Shown piece by piece: positions 1 to 13,100 of a DNA stretch of 64,000 bases. The position numbers and the translations under genes were made by a program. This DNA comes from Elmis aenea (taxonomy: Eukaryota > Arthropoda > Insecta > Coleoptera > Elmidae), in the NCBI GenBank assembly GCA_947652605.1, contig OX393577.1, positions 25,671,466 through 25,735,465 on the forward strand. Direction: 5' to 3'. Below the pieces are notes generated by a model. That model did not search any database and had not been told where the DNA came from. It worked only from the letters and a program-made list of their open reading frames with translations. Each line of letters starts with the position of its first letter. Within the stretch, counting starts at the first letter, position 1.

Positions 1-390
1 TATTTGGAAGTTGCATAAAAAAATTCTTAGCCCGATTAACTTAACTTTTGAAATGATTCAAAATATGTTCTTGTACATTTCGCTAATAAACTTTTAAATT
101 TCATCATTTTGTAATTCTTACATGTAATGTAATTATCTTTTAGAAACATAAAGCACTTTGTGCATAAAGTTAATATTTTATGCATTATTCGGTTTTAATA
201 ATAAGTTGAAAGTTTTTGTAAATGTTAACTAGTAAGGAAGATATATAATAATTAGTCTTGGGTAAGGATATTCTATATAGAAGGTGTATAAAATCTCAAA
301 CTCTCTTCACCACTCACGAAAAAGTACAGCTAAGAGCTAACAATATCATGTCGGATACATTCGTTAAGAAACTGCAGTTTGCTGCACTAT
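1..390 (-). other. 3' flank / probable 3' UTR of the membrane-protein gene
   Basis: This is AT-rich sequence downstream of the stop codon. On the minus strand an ATTAAA at 199-194, about 190 bases after the stop, is a plausible polyadenylation signal. No downstream gene is visible before the window edge. Confidence 0.4.
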
Positions 391-1144
391 CTACTCTTTT
401 CTTTCATTTACAGTAACGTTAATGTCAATATACTTACAGTGTGGTCTTATAGCTTCAGATGCAGCTGGTTGGGGTTCTTGGATTTCCTGTTGCATCATTG
501 AAACAGGAATGTGGACTGGAAGTCCTCTGGCATAAGTTTGTCTGCCGTTCATTTCTTGGGCGCTTTGTCTTTGTTGCTGGATAATACGCATTTCTTGAGG
601 TTCTTGCTCTTGTTCTTCAGATACTGACAAGATAACTTCGGGATTCGGTAGCCTATTGATTTGACTAAGTACTTCTTCAGGGATTGCAATTCTTTGGGCC
701 ATCATCATTTCATGAACTGGGAAACGGGGGGGAGGGCGTTGTTCAGAATCAGGCTGAGCGACATCGTTAATTACTTGGGTGTCCTCTTGTTCTGATCTTT
801 GTGCTGCCTCTGCTTGAGCACGCTGAGCTGCTTCCTCTTGGGCTCTTAAAGCTTCCATGCGGAGTCTCTGGTTAATGAGTTGTTGAGCGATGTGTTGAAT
901 AAATGGTGGTGGCATGGGTGGACCTTGTCCTCCTTGTTGCATCATTGGACCAGGCATAGGTGGACGTAAGGTCTCCATGGGGTGCGGCATTTGCATTTGT
1001 GGTGGTTGCATGTGTTGGGGTAATTGGTTGGCTTGTTGGGCCATGTGAGTTTGGAATGGATTGATGGGACCAATTGGAATTACAATTGGTTGTATCATGA
1101 CAGTTTCTTCCTGTTCTTCAGATTCAGGTTCAGGAGGAGTATGG
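391..1144 (-). CDS. Coding exon 4 (terminal): Pro/Gln/Met-rich C-terminus
   Basis: The acceptor is TTTTTACAG then CCATACTCC. Its first base completes Ser232, and the frame then runs SHTPPEPESEEQEE to a TAG at 393-391. The region is low complexity: PPMPGPMMQQGGQGPPMPPP, a Gln/Ala/Glu-rich segment (EEAAQRAQAEAAQRSEQED) that may be helical, then a tail with one Cys and the sequon NVT before VNERKE and the stop. A GTAAAT sequence 18 bases before the stop could serve as an alternative donor, so another C-terminus encoded beyond the window cannot be excluded. Confidence 0.85.
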
Positions 1145-4100
1145 CTGTAAAAATTTCAAAATTGATGAATATGTTTGACTGTTAATTTTAGTATTTAATA
1201 AGGATGATTATTTTTAAAAATCCAGTGGGTTTATTCTGTAATTTCCTAAAACCGGTTCTAAAGCGAAAAGTTTTCGGTAAACACCAAATTCGTACAATTA
1301 CAATTCTGTAACCAGCAAAGAATATGCAAATATCGGAATTTGATTGAAATCTTTGTAATAAATTTAGGTTCTTGTTGCTTAACTTATGCGATATCATTTA
1401 AAGCAACACATTTTTGTTTCTTCGTCATTAACTTTTAAACTCATTTGAATTTAAAAACTGTGATAATGAACAGTTATGTAGTACTATGGTATAGAATATT
1501 TTACACATAATTAACTGGAATTAACAGGAATTTCTATTGCTTATATTTCCTTTAACTGCAGATGTTCAAAATCAGCTGTTAGTCGCCATTCATTATTGAC
1601 GAACTGAATGCGCATCTGTAGCACGCACTTTCTGTATCAAAACTTGCATGGAAATAGGACAGTCCTATAGTATTTTCTGTACAAGAAACTGCATGAAACG
1701 CTTGTACATGCAAGAAACTATACAGAATTTTGTACGAGAAACCTGTCTGTATGACACGATATAAGATTTTCTGTATAATATTTGGTACAGATTGCTATAC
1801 AGAAATTTATACCGTGTCACACGGGCTTCAGAATCTTGCACGGTTTCTTTAAACGTGCAGTACACGTTTAAGAGGTTGCCTAATATTAAGGCAAAGCTGT
1901 TTCTAAATTCGAACGTGTTATATACAGCAAACACCATGTAAATTATTACATATTTACATACACTTTCATCAAAAGCATGTTTTATCAGGGGCAGTGCAGG
2001 ATTTACGTATAAGCTACACAAGCTATAGCTTAGGGCCCCTACTTTCTTGGGAGCCCAAAAAAAAATGTCTATATATTTGGCATTGACATATAATATCTGG
2101 ACATAAAGGGCCCCATATATCAAATAGCTTAGGGCCTTATCAAGTCTAAATCCGGCCCTGATCAAGGGGCTGAAATGATAAAAATAAAAAACCGATTTTG
2201 ACGTTTCATTTTGTACTGATAGTATTCCAGTAATGTACAAAACTTTTTTTATATGATGTTCATTACTCTTTACGAAAATAGTTTAATAGTTATTTACACA
2301 ACTCGTGAGCAAAGTACTGCTTTTCTCGCGAGACTGCCAATTGAACTGCAGTTGAACGAGAAAAGGTACTTTGCTCACGAGTTGTGTATTACATTTTTCT
2401 CACAACCGTTAAAAAATTCGATTAAAAGCAAAACGGTAATATTAAACATAACTTTAAAATATTAAAATGTCAGTTATGTATTCGACAAGATTGACAGTTT
2501 CGCTGTGTAAAAACGCCATTACGCGACGTTACCATCACATTACATTAGGGAGCAAAGTAATCACTTTGCTCCCTAGAGAGCAAAATGAATTGTAATGTCA
2601 TGCTCCCTAGAGAGCAAAATGTCGTTTTGCCCACTACTTTTGATAAGGTAATGTGAACATTTTTCAACGGTTGTGAGAAAACATATTTTATGAAAAATAT
2701 AATTTTGTTAAATTTTGTTTTACACACTGACTTGAGGTAATGCGATGATGAGCTTATATAATAATATAATGTCGATTCATAATTTATTGTTATTAACAAA
2801 CGTAAATTACCTTTGCAAACTACCACTCTCACACAAAATGATCATCCTTTCTCCTGTAACATGTTCATAACGAGGATCGGTTGTCAGATTAACACCGAAC
2901 AGTTTGACAGTTTTTGGTTGATGATCTACCACTTCTTCAGCGCGCTTTTTTTCTACAATACAGTTCATTTTTGAACGTTGATTTTTATCAACAATGGCTC
3001 CAGCAAGGTCGTCCATATTCAGTTGCAAAGGAAGCTTAATATGGATAGGGGGAAGTTTATCGTCTTCCTCTGTTTCGTTGGAGTTTTCTTCGGAGTTATC
3101 ACCATCAGAATCTTGAGAAATGCTATTATCATGCACTTCCTTGTTTTTGTGTTCTTCGGTAGGAGCTGGATCGACTGCGGTAGATTTTGGTTCTTCCTAA
3201 AACACATAAAAACACTGTTATTTCAAAAATTGTAAACGTCATTATGTGTTAGGACTTTTTTAAACTCCATTATGAAAAAGTCTCTTAAAATATACATTAC
3301 AATTATATCATTTACATTTGTTGATGTTAAGAAAAATTGTGAGATGAAAATGTTTAGTTTGGTTTTATCAAAAGCGGTAACATTTTTGTTAAATGGCTAT
3401 GTATATATTTTTTTTTTCCGGTTAAAGAAATATTATTGTGTCTAGTATGTTATGGCTTAAATGCCATTAGTCGAAAAACAGCGGAACTTTACCTAGGCCC
3501 CTAAGTTAATATATCCAGTTTTTTTTGGGGAATACGACCTTCTCCAAACCTTCTCTTGCATAAATAAGCCACTGAAATTTATATTTATCCAGATGAAGGC
3601 CTGGGTGTTGCAGTATATTTTGAAACATATTTAGAACAATTGTTTTAGAAGTTTTGTTTATAGTTCAGGAGGATATATAAACTAAATAGAAATTAAATGT
3701 TTGCTTGGTCGACAGAATTAAAGTTACAGTTTTTTATTTAAAAATGACGGTAATTCATACTCTTTATAACCATAGAATAAAAATATAAAGGAGGGAGCTT
3801 ATTAATATGATACTGCAGCGTTTGTCGGCGACGGAAATGACGACATAAAAGGCCTCTCATGGCGGCCTGTTTTGACAGGTCAAACAATCAAGAAATTTAG
3901 AGTATTGTGTGCTACAATGGTTAGCTGCAGATCTTGTAGTCTTACTTGGTCAAAAAATGTTGAAGAGTAGAAGAGTACGTTTCATAGGTAAGTAGATATT
4001 AATATTTTGTAGTGTAATCATGTATTGAAAATTTGATGTGGTCTGTCAAAATGGTATGTCATATCAGTGGAGTGCATTTATGTACAGCATATTTTTTAAC

Positions 4101-7100
4101 TCTCATGATAAACAATCCAAATATTGAAATATGCTGTCGTTTTTTTAATTCCCTCGCCACGAAACAAGAAATAAGTAAGTAAATAACAGGCTCAAGTCAA
4201 AACAAAGCAAATATTTTTTACATTATTCAATACATGTTTAAAAATGTTAGATACGCCACTGAGAAGCGGAAACATGCATCCGCCATATTGAGAGGCCATT
4301 TAGGACGCCTTAAGATCGCTAAAATGCTCCTTCTTTCTTTATCTTTTTATTTAATGGTTATAACACAATGACCAACATTGTTACTGTTTTAAATCGAAAA
4401 ACCTAATGTGACACTTGGATAAAAATTCCGCTTCACGATTAATCGGTTTGTGCTGGTGCTATCATGCAGACTGAGTCGACGTGGCCCATTTTCTAATAAC
4501 TTTTGCATAACTTTAATAAGCATCATTTTATAGTTTATTGAAAGGGCGTACTGACACACCGGTTAAAATACGTTATCCTATCTTACACGGCCAGCTGCGA
4601 CCTGCTTCCTATAAGAGTAAAGACCTCTCGCTTTCACCATTGCCCCAGTCATCAGGATATACTTGTATATTACACATCATAGTTGCATACATATTCACTC
4701 AATTGTATCTTCCAGTCAGTTACTTCATTCTTCCACTGCTTGCATACTAACGTTTATATACTAACTAAATGAAGATGTCGTGTCGTGAATATTTAGGACG
4801 TCCAAGAGTCTTAATTACATTCGAAATAGGTAACTAAGCTATTAGTCGTAGTAATGAGCATTTGTTTCAGTAACTAAGCATTTTGTGAAAATAAATGCAC
4901 GCTCTTTTTACGTGTGATAAAATTTACCACGGCAACGGGTAATTGGACGTATAATTAAATTATAAACGGTTGTGATTTTTGTTGTTGATATAAGTGTAAC
5001 GGAGACATTAAATTAAAATACCCTGCGTATCTTTGCTTCATTTGATCAATATCATAAGTGAGCTTTCAAATTTAAATCCGTGAAATCAATTATAACGCAA
5101 AACAAAAAATTGCTGAATCCAAAACAGTGTAACGAATAGATTTCTACATAAATATTGCAACAATATAATATCCGATTTGTCACAGATGTAGGCCAGAAAT
5201 ACAAAGTGTTGTTGATTTAAAATAGTCGAAAAACTTGTTAATTTAAATTGAGGCAACAAAAGGTAATTTAACACAGACGTTATCGCAATAAGAAAACAGA
5301 AGTAGAAGATATCCGTGACATATTTTTAAAACATCTTGTTTAAACAACCCACACATTGTTGATAAACAGTAGGCAGATCTATCAACTAATGCAACAATAC
5401 GTGCAATTTAAACAATTAAAATTTGCATATAAAGCCACTTTTAATTTGTGTTGTTTCTTCATTATCCTCTTGGATTGAATTCTTAATGATTATTTAGTAT
5501 TTCCAATGCGAAAAAACAGAAGATCCTGTATAATGCTAGTTTATATCTACAGTTTTTAAACTTTTGTCAAAAAAAACCCGTTTTAATACAGTGTCTATTT
5601 CGTAAAATACATTTCTGCAATTATAATTATGTTAATACCATTTTAATATCATATAATTTTAAATCGTAAGTAAAAATATGTAGAATTGTTAACAGAACTT
5701 TTTAATATAATAAACTTAATCATATTTATGGAAGATGAACGATTTTTTTAATTGTATATTAGTATTTCCAGCACAACGACTCTCCATATTAAAATTAATT
5801 ATTAATGTTTGAATACCTACATTAAATAATAGTCCAAAATACTGTTTTTATTGTAATTGAATAAAATATGTTGATTTTCAGAACAAAAAGGAAGATATAA
5901 TGATAGAAAAATGAATATTTACAACAAATGCAATTAAGTTTAATTCGTTCAGTTATTCCTAACCATCTGTATGTAGGTATTTTTAAAAACAATCTTGAAT
6001 CCATTGATAAACTCTCGAAAGTTTAATTAAGTGTAAATTATTACAAAAATTGTATTATTGTTTCATGCAGAATCCATGATAAATATTTGAAAAATTTACC
6101 TTGCACTTTAATAGAAAAAACTTATAGATATTTCCGGCAGTGTTTGTGCATATTTTGATAAATAAATAAATTCAAGATCAGTAACTTTTAAAGGATTCGG
6201 GCAAATGTTGTGGTTTTACATGTATTCAAATAAGTTTGGAAGTTTCGTTGAAAAAATGTAGCATTCTGGCATTGAACGTGCAATTATTATTACTATTATT
6301 ATAACGATTTTCGTAGAATTTTGCAATCGGTAAAACTGTTACAACGATGACGAGTATACAGGAACGAAATCACTGAGCAACAATCAACGAATGGTTACAT
6401 AATCTTTTTATAGCAATTTTTTGTTATTAGTTACTTCCTACTGGGGTTAATAACCTTAAATACTTTTCAAATATATTAATTTCAATAAAACCACTGGTTA
6501 CGCTACTGCATTTTAAAAGTATCTCGTGAATTAGCGCTTTTTAGACATTTTAATATACAGGAAACGTACAAAACACGTCAAAAGTGTAATTGAAAGTTGT
6601 TCATTTCGATTCTTTTAAATAAATGTTATAAATATTTTAAAGGTTTTCTCTGCAATAAACCATACTAAAGATAGTAGTAATCAAAATTCAGACGATTTAA
6701 TGAGCTTCAAAATTTTGCGATCACGGTAGTGTGATTTCTTATAATATCTTATAGATCCTATAAAATCCAAATAAAACTAGGAAACCAGACTACCGAAATG
6801 CAAGTAAAGAATCTTACGTAGTTTTTGATTCTAAACATCTTTTATATATACGATTTTGTCGTTTAATAATCGGGGGAGCCAATATTTGCAAGTATGTATT
6901 TGATATTGCACGGTAAAGTTCTATGCACGATAGTCTCAGTTTTCATGCTGTATATTTGAGGTTTGGAAAAATGATTTAAGTCTTAATATGAAGTTAAAAG
7001 ATACCTACAACAATATTTAATGGTTATAGAGATTTATGTACACAGTGTGTAGACTTGGATCACGCAACATAGCAATTTCAATTGTAAAATTTAAAAGTTG

Positions 7101-10100
7101 TATATTAGTCCGCGTTCACAATGAACGTAGTAGATAGCAGATAGCAGATAGTGGTTAGTGCGTAATCTGTAAGAAATCCGTAACGAAATGTTTACTTGGA
7201 TACGGTTAGCAACCGACTTGTTTGTAGCAAAGCACATAACCTCAATTTAAACGCGGAAGGTTGTTTACCAAATTGACACTTCATGTATTCTACGTATTGA
7301 TGATTTGTGAAGGATTATAAAGGTAATAAGTAGTATTAAACATCGTTTAACATTGTAGTTTTAATTAATTGGAAACATTAAAAACATAGATACTTCACTT
7401 TAGTTACCATAGTTACTACGTAAATCTTACGTCCATTGTGAACACTTGCATTTGATTCGATGCATTTCAACTTTAGCTACTAACCACTATCTGCTATCTG
7501 CTATCTACTACGTTCATTGTGAACGCGGACTTATCTCCGCTAATTATTTTAGTGAAAAAGTGCAAACAGTTTTTTTTGTGGTAATTATTGAAAATAACCC
7601 CAACAAACCTTTTATTTTTGGAAACGGCGACAAATTCTCTATTAGGTGACGCGCATTTATCATCTCTACAATGACATATGTCAAATCCGCGATAGGCAAC
7701 TGTTTTGTTTAAAAAATTACATAGTACCTATACATTTTGTTGTTGATTCGGGTAGAGAATTTAATTTTGAATCCGACCATGTATTAAAGAAGTATGCATT
7801 AATAAGAAATTTTTCAGAAAAATCAGTTTAAAGTTTATTCAAATTGTAGCAAACAATCTATTGAACATAACAAAAAACGATCAAATCTTGAAAATTATAC
7901 TATGACTATCAATGGAAATGTACTAAAAATAAATTTTAATAAAAATCAAAACAAATAATAAACGTTGACATAAAAATTAGGCTTTAATGTATTCAAAGTG
8001 ACCGCCCCCCACTTCCAAACACAGTTGTCCTCTATTTGTAACTGCTTTAACACACGTTTATTATTTGTTTTATTTTTATTAAAAATTAATTTTTAATACA
8101 TTTCCATTGATAGTTATAGTATAATTTTCAAGATTTAATCGTTTTTTGTTATGTTAAATAGACTATTTGCTACAATTTGAATAAATTTTAAACTGATTTT
8201 TCTCGAAAAATGTCATGTATGCATACTTTTTTAATACATGGTCGGATTCAGAATTAAATTCTCTATCCGAATCAACAAAAAATGTATACTATTTAATTTA
8301 AAAAAAAGAAAACAGTTGCCTATCGCGGATTTCATATACGTCATGGTAGAGATGATAAATGCACATCACTTAATAGAGAATTTGTCGCCATTTCCAAAAA
8401 TATAAAGTTTGTTGGGGTTATTTTCAATAATTAAAAAGTTATAGGGGTGCGACAGTCAAACTGAATCACCCGCTATAGATGAATATGAATACGAAGCAGT
8501 AATTGACAAATTGGAACTTGCTCACCATTAAATTTTAAAACGTTAAATATTAATATTTTTTGACCCATCACATTTTTGTTTTGTTTTTGTAGTTTTGCAT
8601 AACTTACAAAACTGATGAAGGTCATACGTACGTAAAGATTATTGTAAAAAAAACCGCCACATTTGCATATTTTCTAATTCATATCATGTGTTTAACTTTG
8701 TATATATGATAACATTCAAAGTCAAGGTAAAATAGTAGTATCTTCCTTAAAATATTCTTATTTAAATTTTATGAAACACTTAAATGTTAAGTTAATAGTA
8801 GTTTCCAAAGTTTAATCATTCAATTAAAAATTAAGACACAAAACCAGTTGGGGAAAAATCATGTTTGCTATAATGATTGCACGAGTCACGATTAATTACT
8901 AAACAAATGAAAGAGCTGTGGTGATGTTAAGACCAGTGGCAGATATTAGCATAAACAAGTGAACTGACCTACAAACAAATGAACGCAGAACGAGGTTGGT
9001 CTTAATTCGTCGTTAATGCACGTCTTGTCGGAAAAGCAGAGCCATATCGTAAATACTGTAATTATTTTTAAGGCGGCGAGAAAATAGAAATCCATATCTA
9101 AGTTTGTACCGAATAAAAAATATAGATACGTGTGAGAAAGCCGAGACGATCATTTCTACGAGCAAGGTGCTTAATCAAAAAAATGTAAAGCTTGTCGCGA
9201 AACAATTACACTTGCTATGGCATTGCATTGGTTTTAGAAATTAATTACGCGTTGACTTCATGCAAACTAACGAAAAAAAGTTTTCCCTAAATGGCTTGAA
9301 GAAGGCAAAATTACCTGGATTAGTGCCTCAGGGAGTAGGGGAGGTGCGAAGCGGTCTGCAGTTTCGGAAAGTAATTGTAGTTCCTGCTCCAACTGCTTAC
9401 AAGATGCGTTTGCAGTAACATAAGCGGAGGCTAGCAGGAAACTTCCTAAAACTATGGAGACGAGCACAACAGTCACTGCGATGATTTTTGCCACTTGCAC
9501 AGCAGAACTTTGAGGTCGCTGATATGCCTGAAAATGAAACATAAACAATTAATACAAGTTTGCTGACTACACTATACAAACAGATTAAATTTGTTGAAAA
9601 ATGACTGTTTTTAATATAATGTGCAATAAGTCACCTCTAGGTAGTACCAAGATCCGGAAGTTTTTTTTTACTAAATGTAAATAAAAATTATGTCGTATAT
9701 TGGGTTTGTCAATCAAACTTTAGGTTTCTGTCAAATAATTTTAATTATTAACTATGCTGTAAAAATAATTTATATCGATATTGTTTTTTTTTTTGTTTTA
9801 GTTTTTTTATTTCTCAATTTTACAAGCATTAAGTATGCATGACAACAAAGTGTTTTTCTGCGTACTTTAATCCAGCGATTCTTAACCGGGGGGCCGCGGA
9901 CCCCTGGGGTCCGGATAGATTTTAAGAGGGGTCGCGAAAAATGTATAAAACGTTTTTACTTTTTAAAATATTGAAATCTTTAAAAAAAATATTTTTTGCA
10001 CCTTATTTTACTAAATATCTTCTTAAATAAATCATAATATTTTGTTACTACAAACTAGGGGGCCGCGAAAATATTTTAGAGTATTTAGGGGGCCGCAACT

Positions 10101-13100
10101 ACTAAACGGTTAAGAACCACTGCTTTAATCCATTAATTTTTTTAGATGATAAAAAAAGTACGTAGTAAATAATCACTGCCAAATCTGAGATAATTTATTT
10201 AGAACTAATCCTAAAGTACTGTTTATTTGTTTATTCTAATTTGGTTTATTTTTTGCTGTCACTAAACACATTTTTTTTACTATGGTGTGGGCGTGGGGTT
10301 ATAAGTGTAGACTTTAATTTTTTCTTTAAACATTTTCTTATTTAACGTAATAAAATTTTCATAAAATAGTGAAAGTGTTATGAACGTATTGGTTAATGCT
10401 TTTAAGTGGATTTTAAGTAGTTAAAACTTATGCATCATATATGTACAGCTTTCTTGGTACATTCTTTCTTTATTAACATATTTTAGATCTAAAAACTCTT
10501 TAACTGCATTATTTACTAAAATATTGTTTTACTTATTAATAATGACAATAAAGAATTTAGTTTTAAGGTCACGATTCATCCTATAAAATTTGTGAAAACA
10601 ACTGCGAATTTGAAGGTATAATTAATTTTCTATCATTTGTCAAACTTTCGCTAAAGCAATTCTTTTTACATCGTAAGTAATTTTTACTGCCAGGTCTTAC
10701 AGACATATAATAGACAAGTAATAAATGAAATTATAATCACGGTACGTTCACAATTGTTCATGTTTAGTGAAAGAACATAGTGAATTAGATGCTTGGGAAT
10801 AAATGGATGAGCACAAACAGTGTACACGAAAGTTTAATTGTAATTTTTGCGCTATTGTGTTACTTTCAGACGCTGTTTTACGCTTATAGAGTCGTCACTT
10901 TAATCTTTTTATACGAATATCTCTTAACGTTAATTAAAGGTGCGAAATACGTCGCATTGTTGGCTGATACGATCAAAAAGCAACTGATTGTAGCAAACTT
11001 TATTTACTACCGGCACTTTCACAATTGCAGCAATTTTTGTATTGATGTTGTCCAACGCTTTAGTTCCTTTAATTTCCATAATTAAGAATATTGAGAACGC
11101 AATCATGTTAATAAATAATTATTACACATTTTTCGCGATTTACCTAATAATCTATATTAAGGGCTTGAGTAATAAGCGTTTTAAAACGTTAGCTGTCTCA
11201 AGTTTTTGTCTGTGTTCTCATTTACTTTATAATTTTAAAATCATCCGGTTTCCTGTGATTAACTTAGTCTGTTAAGCACATAAACATTCGTTAAGTGTTT
11301 TTAGTCTTTTTTTTCAGATGATTTTAGTAACATTTAGTAAATTTTTGAAAATTTAACAAAAAAAAATTATTTATTTATATTTAAGTTTTTCGGTTTAAAC
11401 CTATAGGTACACGGAACAACTCAACCAACGTATTCCAAGTATTTATTACGATTATACAGTGAAATCTCACTCGATCGTTTCTCGAATAATCGTTTTCTCG
11501 TATGTGCAGTTTATTTCATACAGTTCCGAATAAATTCCGTATAAAACAAGCAAAAATAAGACCGCATCGATCGTTCCCCTATCCATCGTTTTACTATTTT
11601 AATACATCGTATGTGTTTTCAAAATAACAAAACCGTGTTGCATAGTAAAATATAAATGCCTACGTGTTACGGGTTCTCACCGTGGCCACTAATGTTGTCT
11701 TTAAAAAGTTAAAGGCAATATACCAACTGACTTCTTCAAATCGGCATCATTTCATAAATATCGACACAAGTCTCGTTGGCAGAATGAACGCTTAGCTTTA
11801 AACAGTACATATACATACTTGTGTGCATGTATGTAGGTATGTATTTATGTACATGAGCAGAGTTTTTTTTAAATAATTAATTAATATTTTTTCGTATGTT
11901 CCCGCATCCATGGTTTTCCCGCATTTATTGTTTTGTTCCAACTGTCTTTAAAACTAACTTTTTTATCAGTTTACTTATCTTAATGTTCTAATTTAAATAT
12001 TTTAAAAAGTGACTTTAGATAATGGCACATACAATTTAATTAATATAGTAGTACGCAACTGTTGCACATACAAATATATTTTCAGTTATAATATATCTTT
12101 TTATTTAATGTAATATATTAAGGGAACATTATTTTGCCGGAAACATTATTGACAAAAGTTTGTTGCTTTGGTAACATCCTGAGACAAAGGTCGCATTCCA
12201 CTGAAGACTGAAGCACCGTGCAAGTGCACGGTACACTTATTGTATGTGTACGGTACACAATGAATGGAACGGTCGGTGTAGCAAAGTGCATGTGTAACGT
12301 TTACGTATTTATACTTAACCTCAAAATTTTCCATTTTCGCAAGCTGTGTGCCGACTGTCATCATATAATAAAATCGTAATATCATCTTGCGACATAATAT
12401 TTTCCCAAAAAGTTGTCAAAAATCAGTTTTCATGAAAATTTGAGATTATGTTAGTTCAGTTCCACAAGTGCCCGGCATAATTAATTTTTAAGTACACTTT
12501 AGGGGTAGTTATCGTACCGCCGTGCATGTGCACAAATGAATGGAACAGTGGCAGTACATGTACCAATGTGCACGGTGCTTCAGTGGAATGCGGCCAAAAT
12601 AACATGAAAAAAATCCTGAGCCGGCGAGGGATTTTGTCGTTTATTTAAAGGATGTTAGATGTTAGCTATATAAGCAACAAACTTGAGTTAAAATGTTTCC
12701 TGCAAAATTTGATTAGACTATTTCTCAAATAAGATGCCAAAAATATCTACAATTTTCGTTTATTATTTAAATACTGCAATTTACATATTAGCATTTGAAT
12801 AAAAATTTTGATAAACAACGGAACGATTAGGGATATTTGTGGGGCTGTAAGCAGCTGGAGGGATAGTGACTTTTTTCATATTATACGCATAATCGGTTAA
12901 CATTTTTGATAGCGTACTAACCTGCACGTTTAAATCATAATTCCTTTCCTTATAAAATATCCCAAATTGTTTCCATTTTGACGTTTTTGATGCAACAGTA
13001 TTTTTTGGAGTTATATTTGAAACAGTTTTTTTATTTCTTCGATGGAAGTTGTTCCAAAATGACTCATCAATGGTGCCTTTCCACGTGAGAGCAAATTACT

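Larger units (their letters stand above)
1145..2810 (-). other. Intron 3 (about 1.7 kb)
   Basis: It is bounded by the donor GTAATT at 2810 and the acceptor TTTACAG ending at 1145. It contains a small hairpin (1749-1821), a short hAT-like MITE (1992-2160) and two clustered inverted repeats (2296-2681). Nothing coding is seen. Confidence 0.75.
3197..9314 (-). other. Intron 2 (about 6.1 kb)
   Basis: It lies between the donor after ATCCAG (9314) and the acceptor before GAAGAACC (3197). It contains a doubtful inverted repeat at 3845-4303, the PIF-like MITE at 7108-7530 and the foldback element at 7581-8473. The stretches 3197-3844, 4304-7107 and 8474-9314 are AT-rich DNA in which I see no gene or element. 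Confidence 0.75.

Noticed and set aside
391..1144. Transcription cofactor or Mediator-type identity from the Gln/Pro-rich C-terminus
   Set aside because: Low-complexity composition alone is not evidence. The upstream membrane span and sequons point to a membrane protein instead.
1665..2240. 191-codon minus-strand open frame, the second longest in the window
   Set aside because: It runs through a hairpin (1749-1821) and a hAT MITE (1992-2160), lies inside intron 3, and its residues (many Tyr, Ile, Val) reflect base composition. No domain is visible.
7446..7831. Two short plus-strand frames
   Set aside because: They come from the right TIR of the PIF-like MITE and the left arm of the foldback at 7581.
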